NCBI RefSeq assembly: GCF_029392895.1
Contig: NZ_CP114200.1
Span: 649,501-713,500 of the forward strand
Source: Streptomyces sp. 71268
GTDB taxonomy: Bacteria; Actinomycetota; Actinomycetes; Streptomycetales; Streptomycetaceae
Direction of reading: 5' to 3'
DNA: 64,000 bases
Shown: positions 55,101-64,000 of the stretch, one piece after another
Position numbering within the stretch: the first letter of the stretch is position 1
Layout of the letters: every line of letters begins with the position of its first letter
Notes under the pieces: generated by a model
What the model was told of the DNA's origin: nothing
Database searches by the model: none
Seen by the model: the letters and a program-made list of their open reading frames with translations, nothing else
Program-made: the position numbers and the translations under genes

Positions 55101-58100
55101 GTGCAGCACCCGGTCGTCGGCGCCGATCGGGTAGGCGTGCCGCATCCAGCGCAGCCGGTTCGCGATCGCGTCGTGCGTGACGAGCACGCCCTTGGGGCGG
55201 CCGGTGGAGCCGGAGGTGTAGATGAGGTATGCCGCGTCGCCGGGGCGCGGCGCGGTCAGTTCCGGCGCTCGCGCGTCGGCGGGGGTGGGTTCGGGTGGCG
55301 TGCTCAGCCGCAGCAGCGGCAGCGCGGCGCCGTCCGCCCCTGCGCCGTCGGCCACGGCCCACCGGCCCACGCCCCTCGCCTCCGGGAACCACCGCTCGGC
55401 CAGCTCCGGCGTGGTCACCAGGGCGCCGGCGCCCGCGTCGGCCACCAGGGCGGCGGCCCGCTCGCGCGGCAGCTCCGGGTCGACGGGCAGGTAGGCGGCA
55501 CCGACCCGCTGCGCGGCGTGCACGGCCAGCACCAGGGCGGCCGAGCGCGGCAGCGCGACGGCCACCACGTCGCCACGGCCGAGCCGGGCGCCGTGGCCGG
55601 CGCCGGTGTCGGGGGCGGCGAGCAGGTGCGCGAGGGCGTCGGCGGCCGCGTCGAACTCCGCGTAGCTCCAGCTCTGTTCGCCCACGACGAGGGCGGTCGC
55701 GGCCGGGGTGCGGGCGGCCTGCGCGCGGACCAGGTCGGGCAGGGTCGCGGGGGGCAGCGCGCGGGCGGTGTCGTTCCAGTCGGTGAGCGCCCGTCGCCGG
55801 TCGGCGGCGGTCAGCAGGCTCGCGGCGCTCAGGGGCGTGTCGGGGTGGTGGCAGGCCCAGTCGAGCAGGGCGCACAGTCGGTCGGCGAGGGCTCGTACGG
55901 TGGCCCGGTCGAACAGCGCGGTGCGGTAGTTGAACGCCGCGCGCAGCCCGTGCCGGCCGTGCTCCTCGACGACGGCCAGGGTCAGGTCCCACTTGGCGCC
56001 CCGGGTCTCGACCAGCTCCACGGTGGCCCGCGCGGGGCCGAGCGCGACGGTGCGGCGCGGCGCGTTCTGGTGTACCAGGGCGACGTGGAACAGCGGGTGC
56101 CGGGACAGCGAACGCTCCGGGCTCAACCGGTCCACCAGGCGCTCGAAGGGCATCTCGGCGTGGTCGAAGGCGTCCAGGTCCACCGCGCGCACCCGCTCGA
56201 CGAGCTCCCGGAAGGTGGGGTCGCCCGAGGTGTCGGTGCGCAGCACGACCGTGTTGGAGACCAGGCCGACCAGGTCGGCGAGGGCCTGGTCGGCGCGCCC
56301 GCTGACGACGGTGCCGATCGGCAGGTCGGTGCCGCCGCCGTGGGCGGTCAGCAGCGCGGCGAAGGCCGCCTGGACCACCATGAACAGCGTCGCCCCCGAC
56401 TCGGCCGCGAGGGAGGCCGCCGCGCGGTGGGCCGGCGCGTCGATGGTGAACTCCGCGGAGTCGCCGCGCTGGTCCACCTCGGTGGGCCGGGGCCGGTCGA
56501 GGGGCAGCGGGATCTCCTCCGGGGCCCCGGCCAGCGCCGTGCGCCAGTAGGTGGTCAGCGCCTCCTCCCGGTCGGCCAGGGCGGTGGCCTGCCAGAGCGT
56601 GTAATCGGCGTACCGCACGGCCGGCGCGGGCGGCACCGCGCTGGTCGCGCCGGGCAGGCCGGCCGCGTAGAGCGCGGCCAGGTCGGCGACCAGCGGCCCC
56701 ACCGACCACTCGTCGCAGGCGATGTGGTGCAGGACCAGCACCAGGACGCTCTCGCCGTCCCCGGTGTGCAACAGGTGGACCCGCAGCGGGGGTTCGGTGG
56801 CCAGGTCGAACTCGTACGCGGCCAGCCGCCGCACCTCGGCCGTGACCGCGTCGGCCGCGACCTCGCCGGTGTGCGGGGTGGGTGCCGCCTCCTCGGGGGT
56901 GAGCACGCGCTGTGTCGCGCGGCCGTCGCGCTCGGGGAAGACGGTGCGCAACACCTCGTGCCGGGTGACCAGTTCGGCCAGCGCGGCGCGTAGCGCGGTC
57001 GGGTCGAGCCGGTCGCGGGTGCGCAGCACGAGCGGCACGGTGTACGTGGTGCCGGAGCCGGCGAGCCGGTGCAGGAACCACAGCCGCCGCTGGGCCGGCG
57101 ACAGCGGCAGCGGGTCCGGCCGGGTGGGCGCGGCGGTCAGCGCGGGCCGGGGCGCGCGCTCGGCCCGGTCGTCGGCGGCGACGCGTTCGGCGATGGCGGC
57201 GACCGTGGGGGCCTCGAACAGGGCCCGGACGGGCAGGCGTACGCCCAGGTCGGCGTGGATGCGCCCGACGAGCTGGGTGACCAGCAGCGAGTGGCCGCCG
57301 AGGGCGAAGAAGTTGTCGTCCAGGCCCACCGGCGGGACGCCGAGCACCTGGCCGAACGCGGCGCTGAGCGCCTTCTCGCGCGCCGTGCGCGGCGCCCGTC
57401 CGGGCGTGGCCGGCGCGCGGGTGGGCGGCGGCAGCGCGGCCCGGTCGAGCTTGCCGTTGGTGGTGAGCGGCAGTCGGTCCAGGGTGACGAAGGCGGCGGG
57501 CACCATGTGCTCGGGTAGCGCGGCGGCGCACGCGGCGCGCAGCGCGGCGGCGTCCGTCGGGTCGGGGCGGCGGGTGGCGGCGGGGTCCGTCGGGTCGGTG
57601 ACCACGTAGGCGACGAGGCCCTCGCCGGTGGGCAGGTCGGTGCGGAGCACCACGGCCGCCGCGCGCACGCCGGCGACGGCGAGCAGCACCGCCTCGACCT
57701 CGCCGCTCTCCACCCGGAAGCCGCGCACCGAGACCTGGTCGTCGGCGCGGCCCAGGTAGCGCAGCACCCCGTCGCGCGACCAGCGCACCAGGTCGCCGCT
57801 GCGGTAGAGCCGACTGCCGGGCGGCCCGAAGGGGTTGGCCACGAATCGGCTTGCGGTCAGGCCCGGGCGGCGCAGGTAGCCTCGGGCGAGGCCGCCGCCG
57901 GCCACGTACAACTCGCCGCGCACGCCCGGCGGCACCGGCCGCAGCCCGTCGTCCAGGACGTACAGGCGCAGGTCGTCGATGGCCCGGCCGATGGGGCTGG
58001 CCGCCTCGGCGTCGAGCGCGGCGACCTCACGCCCGGTCAGTTCGTGTTCGGTGACGTGGACGGTGGTCTCGGTGATGCCGTACATGTTCAGCAGCCATGG

Positions 58101-61100
58101 CCCACCCGGCCTGGCCGCCCAGGGGGCGGCGCGGCGCGGGTCGAGGGCCTCGCCGCCGAAGACGACCCAGCGCACGGAGGCCGGCGGGGCGGCGTCGCCC
58201 AGCGCGTCGGTGAGCTGGTAGAAGGCGGACGGCGTCTGGCTGAGGACGGTCACGCCCTCGTCGGCGAGCAGGCGCAGCATGTCCGGGGCGGAGCGCGCGG
58301 TGTCGTGCGGGACGATGACGAGCCGGCCGCCGTGCAGCAGGGCGCCCCACAGCTCCCAGACGGAGAAGTCGAAGGCGTAGGAGTGGAACATCGTCCACAC
58401 GTCTTCGGGCCCGAACGCGAAGCGCTCGCGGGTGGCGTCGAAGAGGCGGGTGATGTTGCGCCGGGAGACCACCACGCCCTTGGGGCGGCCGGTGGAGCCC
58501 GAGGTGTAGATGAGGTACGCGGCGTGGTCGGGGTGCGCGGGGGCAGGGGCGCTGGTGCGCGCGGGGGGCGCGCCCTCGGCCGCGAGGTGGTCGCCGTCCT
58601 CGGTCAGCGTCAGCACCGGGTGGCCGCGCAGGGCATCGGCCCCGGCGTGCTCGGCCGTGGTGAGGACGGCCGCCGGGGCGGCGTCGGCGAGCGTGTACGC
58701 GATCCGGTCGGCCGGGTGGCGCGGGTCGATGGGCACGTACGCGGCCCCGGCGCGCAGCACGCCCACGATGGCCACGACCGCGAGCGGTGAGCGGGGCAGC
58801 AGCAGGGCGACGCGGTCCTCGGGGCCCACGCCCCGGTCGGTGAGGCGGGTGGCCAGGCGGCGGGAAGCGGCGTCCAGTTCGCGGTAGCTGAGGGTGTGCC
58901 CGGCGTGGCTGACGGCGGGCGCGTCGGGGTGGGCCCGCACCACGGCGGCGAAGCGTTCGACGAGGTCGGGCTCGCCGTCGTGCTCGCCGGTGGGGTTCCA
59001 CTCGGTGAGCTGGGTGTGCCGCTCGGCGGCGGTGGTCACGGCCAGCCGCGTCACCGGCACTTGGGGCCGGTCGACGGCCTGGGTCAGCAGCCGGACCAGG
59101 CGCGCGGCGATGTCGGCGGCGGTCGAGCGGTCGAACAGGTCGGCGTCGTAGTTGATCGCCCCGGTCAGCGCGCCGGTCCCGGCGTGGTCGGTGAAGCCGA
59201 CGATGAGGTCGAACTTGGCAGTGTCCGTCTCGCGCAGCGCGAAGTCCACCTCGGCGCCCTCGGCGGCGAACGGCGGCTCGGCGCGGCTCTGGTAGGTCAG
59301 CATCACCTGGAACAGCGGGTTGGCCGCCGGGGAGCGGTCCGGGTTCAGCTCCTCGACCACCCGCTCGAAGGGCACCTGGGCGTGGTCGAACGCGTCGAGC
59401 GTGCCGCGTCGCACCCGGGCGAGGAGGTCGGCGAAGGTGGGGTTGCCGCTCAGGTCGGTGCGCAGCACCAGGGTGTTGACGAAGAAGCCGACGAGCCGCT
59501 CGGTGTGCGGGTCGTCGCGGCCCGCGGTGGGCACGCCCAGCGGGATGTCGTCGCCGGCGCCGAGCGCGTGCAGCAGCGCGGCGAGGGCGGCCTGGGCCAC
59601 CATGAACGGGGTCACGCCCCGCTCGCGGGCCAGCGCGCGCAGCGCCGTGACCGTGGGTTTTGGCACCTCGAACGGGACGAAGCCGCCACGCCCGCTGGGC
59701 ACCGCGGGCCGCGGCCGGTCGGCCGGCAGCTCAAGCACGCGCGGCGCGCCGTCCAACGCGGCACGCCAGTACGCCAGTTGCCCGTCCCAGGTCGGCCCGT
59801 CGAGCAGGTCCCGCTGCCAGGCCGCGTAGTCCGCGTACTGCACGGGCAGCGGCGCGTGGTCGGGGGCGCGGCCGGCGCGGCGGGCGGCGTAGGCGGCGGA
59901 CAGGTCGGTGAGCAGCGGCTCGACCGACCACTCGTCGGCGGCGATGTGGTGCAGCAACAGCAGCACCGTCCACGTGCCCTCGCTCCGCACCACGCTCACC
60001 CGCAGCGGGAACTCCGCCGCCAGGTCGAACGGCCGGCGGGCCAGCGCGTCGAGGGTGGCCTCCAGATCGGCGGCGGCGACGGTCCGCACCTCGAACGGCG
60101 GCCGCCAGTCGGTGGCGACGCGCTGGTACGGCTGGCCCTCGTCGGTCTGCGCGAACACCGTGCGCAGCACCTCGTGCCGGCCCATCAGGTCGCCGACCGC
60201 GTCCCGCAGCGCCTCGGGGTCCGCGTCGCCGGTCAGGGTGAGCACGAAGGGCAGGTGGTAGGCGGCGCCCGGGGCGGCGAGCCGGTGCAGGAACCACAGC
60301 CGGCGCTGGGCCGGGGACAGCGGTGGCCGCTCCGGTCGCGGCCGGGCGGTCAGCGCGGGCGCCGCCGGCCGGTCGGCGGCGGCCAGCGCGGCCAGCGCGC
60401 GCACGGTGGGGGCCTCGAAGACGGCGCGTACGGAGACGTCGAGCCCGAGCGCGCGCGCCCCGGCGGCCAGCCGGGCGGCGAGCAGCGAGTGGCCGCCGAG
60501 GGCGAAGAAGTCGTCGTCGGCGCCGACCCCGGACAGCCCGAGCACCCGCGCGAACAGGCCGGCCAGCAACTCCTCGCGCTGGCCCGTGGGCGCGCGCCCG
60601 GCGACCGCGTCGAACCGGGGGGCGGGCAGCGCGGCGCGGTCCAGCTTGCCGTTCGGCGTACGCGGCAGCTCATCGAGCGGCACCAGCAGCGCGGGCACCA
60701 GGTGGTCGGGCAGCGCGGCGGCCAACCCCGCGCGCACGTCGGCCAGGGCCGCGGCGTCGGCCGGCCCCACGACGTAACCCACCAGGCGCGCGCCGCCGCC
60801 CGCCGGCGCGCCGGCCTCGGTGGCCAGGACGGCGGCGTCGCGCACCCGGGCGTCGGCGCGCAGCGCCGCCTCCACCTCGCCGGGCTCCACCCGGTGGCCG
60901 CGGATCTTGACCTGCTGGTCGGCGCGGCCGACCACCTCAAGGGTGCCGTCGGGGCGCTGCCTGGCCAGGTCGCCGGTGCGGTACATCCGCTGGCCGGGCG
61001 CGCCGTACGGGTCGGCCACGAAGCGCTCGGCGCTGAGCGCGGCCCGGCCCAGGTAGCCGCGGGCCACGCCGGCGCCGGCCAGGTACAGCTCGCCGGTCAG

Positions 61101-64000
61101 GCCCGCGGGCACCGGGGCCAGCGCGCGGTCCAGGACGTAGGCGCGGGTGTTCCACAGCGGGCGGCCGACCGGCGGCGCGCCGGCCTCGTCTGGCCCGATG
61201 ACGGCGGCGGTGGACCAGATGGTGGTCTCGGTCGGCCCGTACAGGTTGACCACCCGCCCACCGAGCGCGACCAACTCCGACGCCAGGTCGGGCGGCAGCG
61301 CCTCGCCGCCGCTGAGCACGCGCAGGCCGCGCGGCGCCTCGGGGTCGGCTTCAAGCAGCGCGCGCCACAGCGAGGGCGTGGCCTGCGCGAGGGTGGCGCC
61401 GCTGGTGCGCAGCAGGGCGGCGAGCAGCGCGGGGTCGCGCACCTCGGCGCGGCTGGCCAGCACGACGGTGCCGCCACTGGTCAGCGGCAGGAAGAGTTCG
61501 AGCACGGAGATGTCGAAGCCGACGGTGGTCACCGCGAGGAGCCGCTCGTCGCCGGTGAGGCCGAGTTCCGCGCGCAGGCAGGCGAGGAGGTTGGCGACGG
61601 CCGCGCGGGGCACGACCACGCCCTTGGGGCGGCCGGTGGAGCCCGAGGTGTAGATGACGTACGCGCCGTGCTGCGGGTGCGCGGCGCGGGGCCGGGTCAG
61701 CGGCTCGGCCGAGGCCAGCGGCGCGGCGGTCGCTCCGTCGTCCAGCACGATCGGCCGGCCCCCGGGCAGCGTTTCCAGGTCGTCGGGCAGGGCGGCACCG
61801 GCGGTGGTGGCCCGGTCGGTGACCAGCAGGGCCGGGGCGGCGTCGGCGAGCATGTACGCGATCCGCTCGGCGGGGAAGTCGGGGTCAAGCGGCAGGTAGG
61901 CGGCGCCGGTGCGGGCCACCGCGAGCAGCGTGACCAGCAGGTCGGCGCCGCGCGGCAGCAGCACGCCCACCAGGTCGCCGGGGCCCGCGCCGCGCGCGGC
62001 CAGCAGGCCGGCCAACCGGGCCGCGCGGGCGTCGAGTTCGCGGTAGTCGAGCCGGTCGCGGCCGGACAGCAGGGCGGTGCGGTCCGGGGTGCGGGCCGCC
62101 TGGGCGGCGACCAAATCGGCGATGCCGGCCGGAGGCACCTGGCGTTCGGCGCCACCGGGCGCGGCCAGCAGCCGGCGTCGCTCGGCCGGGCCCGTGACGT
62201 CCATGGTGGCGACGACGGACTCCGGGCGCTCGGTCACCGCGTCCAGCAGCCGCAACAGCGCGGCTACCAGCCGTCGCACGTCGGACGCCTCGAACAGGTC
62301 GCTGGCGTACTCGACCTGGCCGCTCGCGCGGCCGGCGGCCACGTCCTCGGTGACCGTGATCTGGAGGTCGAACTTGGCCGTGCCGGTCTCCACCAGACGC
62401 GGGCGCCCGTCCTGGCCGGGGAACGGCTCGCCCGCCGCGAACTCCTCGCGGACCGCGAGCAGCACCTGGAACAGCGGGCTCAGCTCCCGGCCACGGGTCG
62501 GGTTCAGCTCCTCGACCACGCGCTCGAAGGGCACCTCCTGGTGCGCCATGGCCGCCAGGTCCATCTCCCGCACCTGGGCGAGCAGGTCGAGGAAGGTGGG
62601 TTGGCCGCTCAGGTCGACGCGCAGCACCAGGGTGTTGATGAAGAAGCCCACCAGGTCGTCCAGGGCCGCGTCGCCGCGCCCGGCGACCGGCACCCCGACG
62701 GGGATGTCCTGGCCCGCGCCGAGCCGGGAGAGGGTGGCGGCCAGCGCGGCGTGCACCACCATGAAGGTGCTGGTACGGGTGCGCAGCGCCAGCTCCCTGA
62801 CCCGGGCGTGGACCCGTGGGTCGATGGTGAAGCGCTCCACGTCGCCACGGCCGGTGGGGTGCTGGGGCAGGGGCCGGGCCCACGGCAGGGCCAGCCGCTC
62901 CGGGGCGCCGGCCAGCCGCGCGCGCCAGTACGCGAGGGACTCGGCCTGCCGTTCGGCGGCCCCCGCGCGCTGCCACAGCGCGTAGTCGACGTAGCTCACG
63001 GGCAGCGGCGCGGTGGCGGGCGCGGCCCCGGCGAGGCGGGCGCGGTAGCCGGCGGCCAGGTCGCGCAGCAGCGGCGGCAGCGACCACTCGTCGCCGGCGA
63101 TGTGGTGCAGTACGAGCAGCAGGGTGTGCCGTTCGGGGGCGAGCGAGAAGACGTGGGCGCGCAGCGGCAGTTCGCGCTCGATGGCGAAGGGCTGGCGCGC
63201 CGCTTCCGCGACGGCCCGCTCCAACGCGCCGTCGGCGACGCTCGTCACGGTCAACGGGACGGCCTGCGGGGCGGGCAGCACCCGCTGGTACGGCTCGGCG
63301 TCGGCACCGGTCACGGCGGGGAAGACGGTGCGCAGCACCTCGTGCCGCTCGGTCAGGTCGCGCAGGGCGGCGCGCAGCGCGGCCGGGTCGAGCGGGCCGT
63401 TGACGCGCACCGCGAGCGGCACGTTGTAGGTGGCCGTCGGGCCGTCGGCCTGGTGCAGGAACCACAGCCGGCGCTGGCCGGCCGACAGCGGCGGGCGGGC
63501 CGGGCGCGGCTGGACGGTGAGCGGCGCGCGGGCGGCGCGGGCCCGCTCCAGCGCGCCGGCCAGGGCCGCCGCGCTGGGGTGGTCGAACAGGGCGCGTACG
63601 GGCAGCTCCGTGCCGGCCTCGGCACGCAGCGCGGCCACCACCCGGGCGGCGGTCAGCGAGTGGCCGCCCAGGGCGAAGAAGTCGTCGTCGGCGCCGATCT
63701 CGGGCAGCCCAAGCACTCGCGCGAACAGGCCGCACAGCAGACGCTCGGCGTCGGTCGCCGGGGCCCGGCCGGCGGGCCGCGCCCGCGCCCCGGGAGCGGG
63801 CAGGGCGTTGCGGTCGAGCTTCCCGTTGGGGGTGCGGGGCAACCGGGCCAGCGGCACCAGGAGTTCGGGCACGGCGTACCCGGGCAGCGCGCCGGCCAGG
63901 TGCGCCCGCAGCGCCGCGTCGACCTCGGCCGGGGCGGAGCCCCCGGCACCCGCCTTTCCCGCCTGCTCTGCCTGCCCCGTCAGAACGCAGTACGCCACCA
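49170..64000 (-). CDS. NRPS, 5' end beyond the window; at least 4.3 modules (first NRPS gene in view)
   Basis: At least 4942 residues are visible and the frame is still open at base 64000, where it enters in the last part of an A domain (VAYCVLTG, then [10 protein letters not shown]). Visible order is (A)-T, C-A-T, C-A-T, C-A-T, C-A-T-E. Predicted residues are unknown, Gly, Thr, Ser and unknown D-X. The Ser module's carrier protein has the E-partner motif and the next C domain is D-acceptor type, yet no E domain lies between. The C-terminus after the last E domain is a Pro-rich stretch and then [16 protein letters not shown], a probable donor docking helix sharing Trp-Arg-Asn with the second synthetase. 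The stop overlaps the next gene's GTG. Confidence 0.95.
49177..49183 (-). promoter_or_regulatory. Ribosome binding site embedded in the docking-tail codons
   Basis: GGAGGAA, five bases before the GTG at 49173, is part of TGG AGG AAC encoding Trp-Arg-Asn at the end of the upstream synthetase. The layout is the same as at the second junction (33043-33057). Confidence 0.8.
49235..53835 (-). other. NRPS module 5: C(D-acceptor)-A(unassigned)-T-E
   Basis: C ~53830-52510 with [11 protein letters not shown] ~52420-50970; the pocket reads D-A-M-L-V-G-A-A-C-K ([28 protein letters not shown]), small and hydrophobic, not a code I recognise. T ~50910-50690 with GGDSI. E ~50640-49270 with [26 protein letters not shown] and FNYLGRF. 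Confidence 0.83.
53857..53880. repeat. 12-bp tandem duplication in the module 4 to 5 linker
   Basis: GGCGTGGCGTCC is present twice without mismatch (53857-53868, 53869-53880), encoding repeated D-A-T-P. It lies in the Pro/Ala-rich linker exactly where an E domain would be expected between the module 4 T domain and the module 5 C domain. Confidence 0.8.
53890..57175 (-). other. NRPS module 4: C(L-acceptor)-A(Ser)-T, expected E missing
   Basis: C ~57170-55790 with [10 protein letters not shown] ~55740-54150 with pocket D-V-W-H-Y-S-L-V-D-K, a serine code. T ~54120-53900 reads [14 protein letters not shown], the form found in this cluster only before E domains. The chain then runs through a ~45-residue Pro/Ala linker straight into the next C domain. 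Confidence 0.85.
57190..60375 (-). other. NRPS module 3: C(L-acceptor)-A(Thr)-T
   Basis: C ~60370-59030 with [10 protein letters not shown] ~58950-57450 with pocket D-F-W-S-V-G-M-V-H-K, identical to module 6, a threonine code. T ~57410-57190 with GGHSLL. L-Thr is expected. Confidence 0.88.
60390..63530 (-). other. NRPS module 2: C(L-acceptor)-A(Gly)-T
   Basis: C ~63530-62170 with [10 protein letters not shown] ~62120-60640 with pocket D-I-L-Q-L-G-L-I-W-K, the textbook glycine code. T ~60600-60390 with GGHSLL. Confidence 0.9.
63560..64000 (-). other. NRPS module 1 (truncated by window edge): end of A, then T
   Basis: Only the C-terminal A subdomain ([11 protein letters not shown]) and a T domain with GGHSL are inside the window. 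The T type and the L-acceptor C domain that follows indicate no epimerization. The specificity pocket lies beyond base 64000. Confidence 0.85.

Overview
The window comes from a very GC-rich actinomycete, most likely Streptomyces or a close relative. Support for this is the almost exclusively G/C third codon positions, frequent GTG starts, an RsbR/S/T signalling module, SpoIIE-type phosphatases, a DmdR/IdeR-type iron box and giant NRPS genes. It reads as the left flank and one long arm of a nonribosomal peptide gene cluster that continues beyond base 64000.

Bases 1-6475 hold a partner-switching (stressosome-like) locus. Five overlapping plus-strand genes encode RsbR, RsbS, RsbT, an RsbT-like ATPase fused to an RsbX-like phosphatase, and an RsbU-like PP2C phosphatase. 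A MarR regulator follows on the minus strand, diverging from a second PP2C protein whose metal-binding motif is altered. Bases 6962-9205 encode a PTS-dependent dihydroxyacetone kinase (dhaKLM), ended by a strong hairpin. A small VOC/glyoxalase-fold gene follows, and a bidirectional terminator separates it from the next block.

Bases 9850-15494 are an iron block. A siderophore-interacting flavin reductase and two exporter-fold ABC half-transporters (a heterodimer with one degenerate ATP site) lie on the minus strand. They diverge from a siderophore-binding lipoprotein gene, and a good iron-box match lies between the two directions. The arrangement resembles a split version of mycobacterial IrtAB.

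Bases 15740-64000 (minus strand) are three translationally coupled NRPS genes, transcribed from 64000 towards 15740. They carry 12 complete modules plus the end of a thirteenth at the window edge. Hand-read specificity codes give, in biosynthetic order: ?-Gly-Thr-Ser-(D-X)-Thr-(D-X)-Val-(D-Ser-like)-(D-X)-Gly-(D-Ser)-(D-X), where X marks four adenylation pockets I cannot assign. Every NRPS protein ends in an epimerization domain and there is no thioesterase. The first two proteins end in a short docking tail containing Trp-Arg-Asn, and its codons also supply the Shine-Dalgarno sequence of the next gene. The third protein has no such tail, so it is probably the last of the line. A C-terminal E domain without a TE is the signature of lines offloaded by a stand-alone penicillin-binding-protein-type thioesterase (SurE type), which would have to be encoded outside the window. 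One module (Ser, ~53.9 kb) has an E-type carrier protein and is followed by a D-specific condensation domain, but the E domain between them is missing. Starter module, tailoring enzymes, MbtH protein and release enzyme are not in view. I do not recognise the product.
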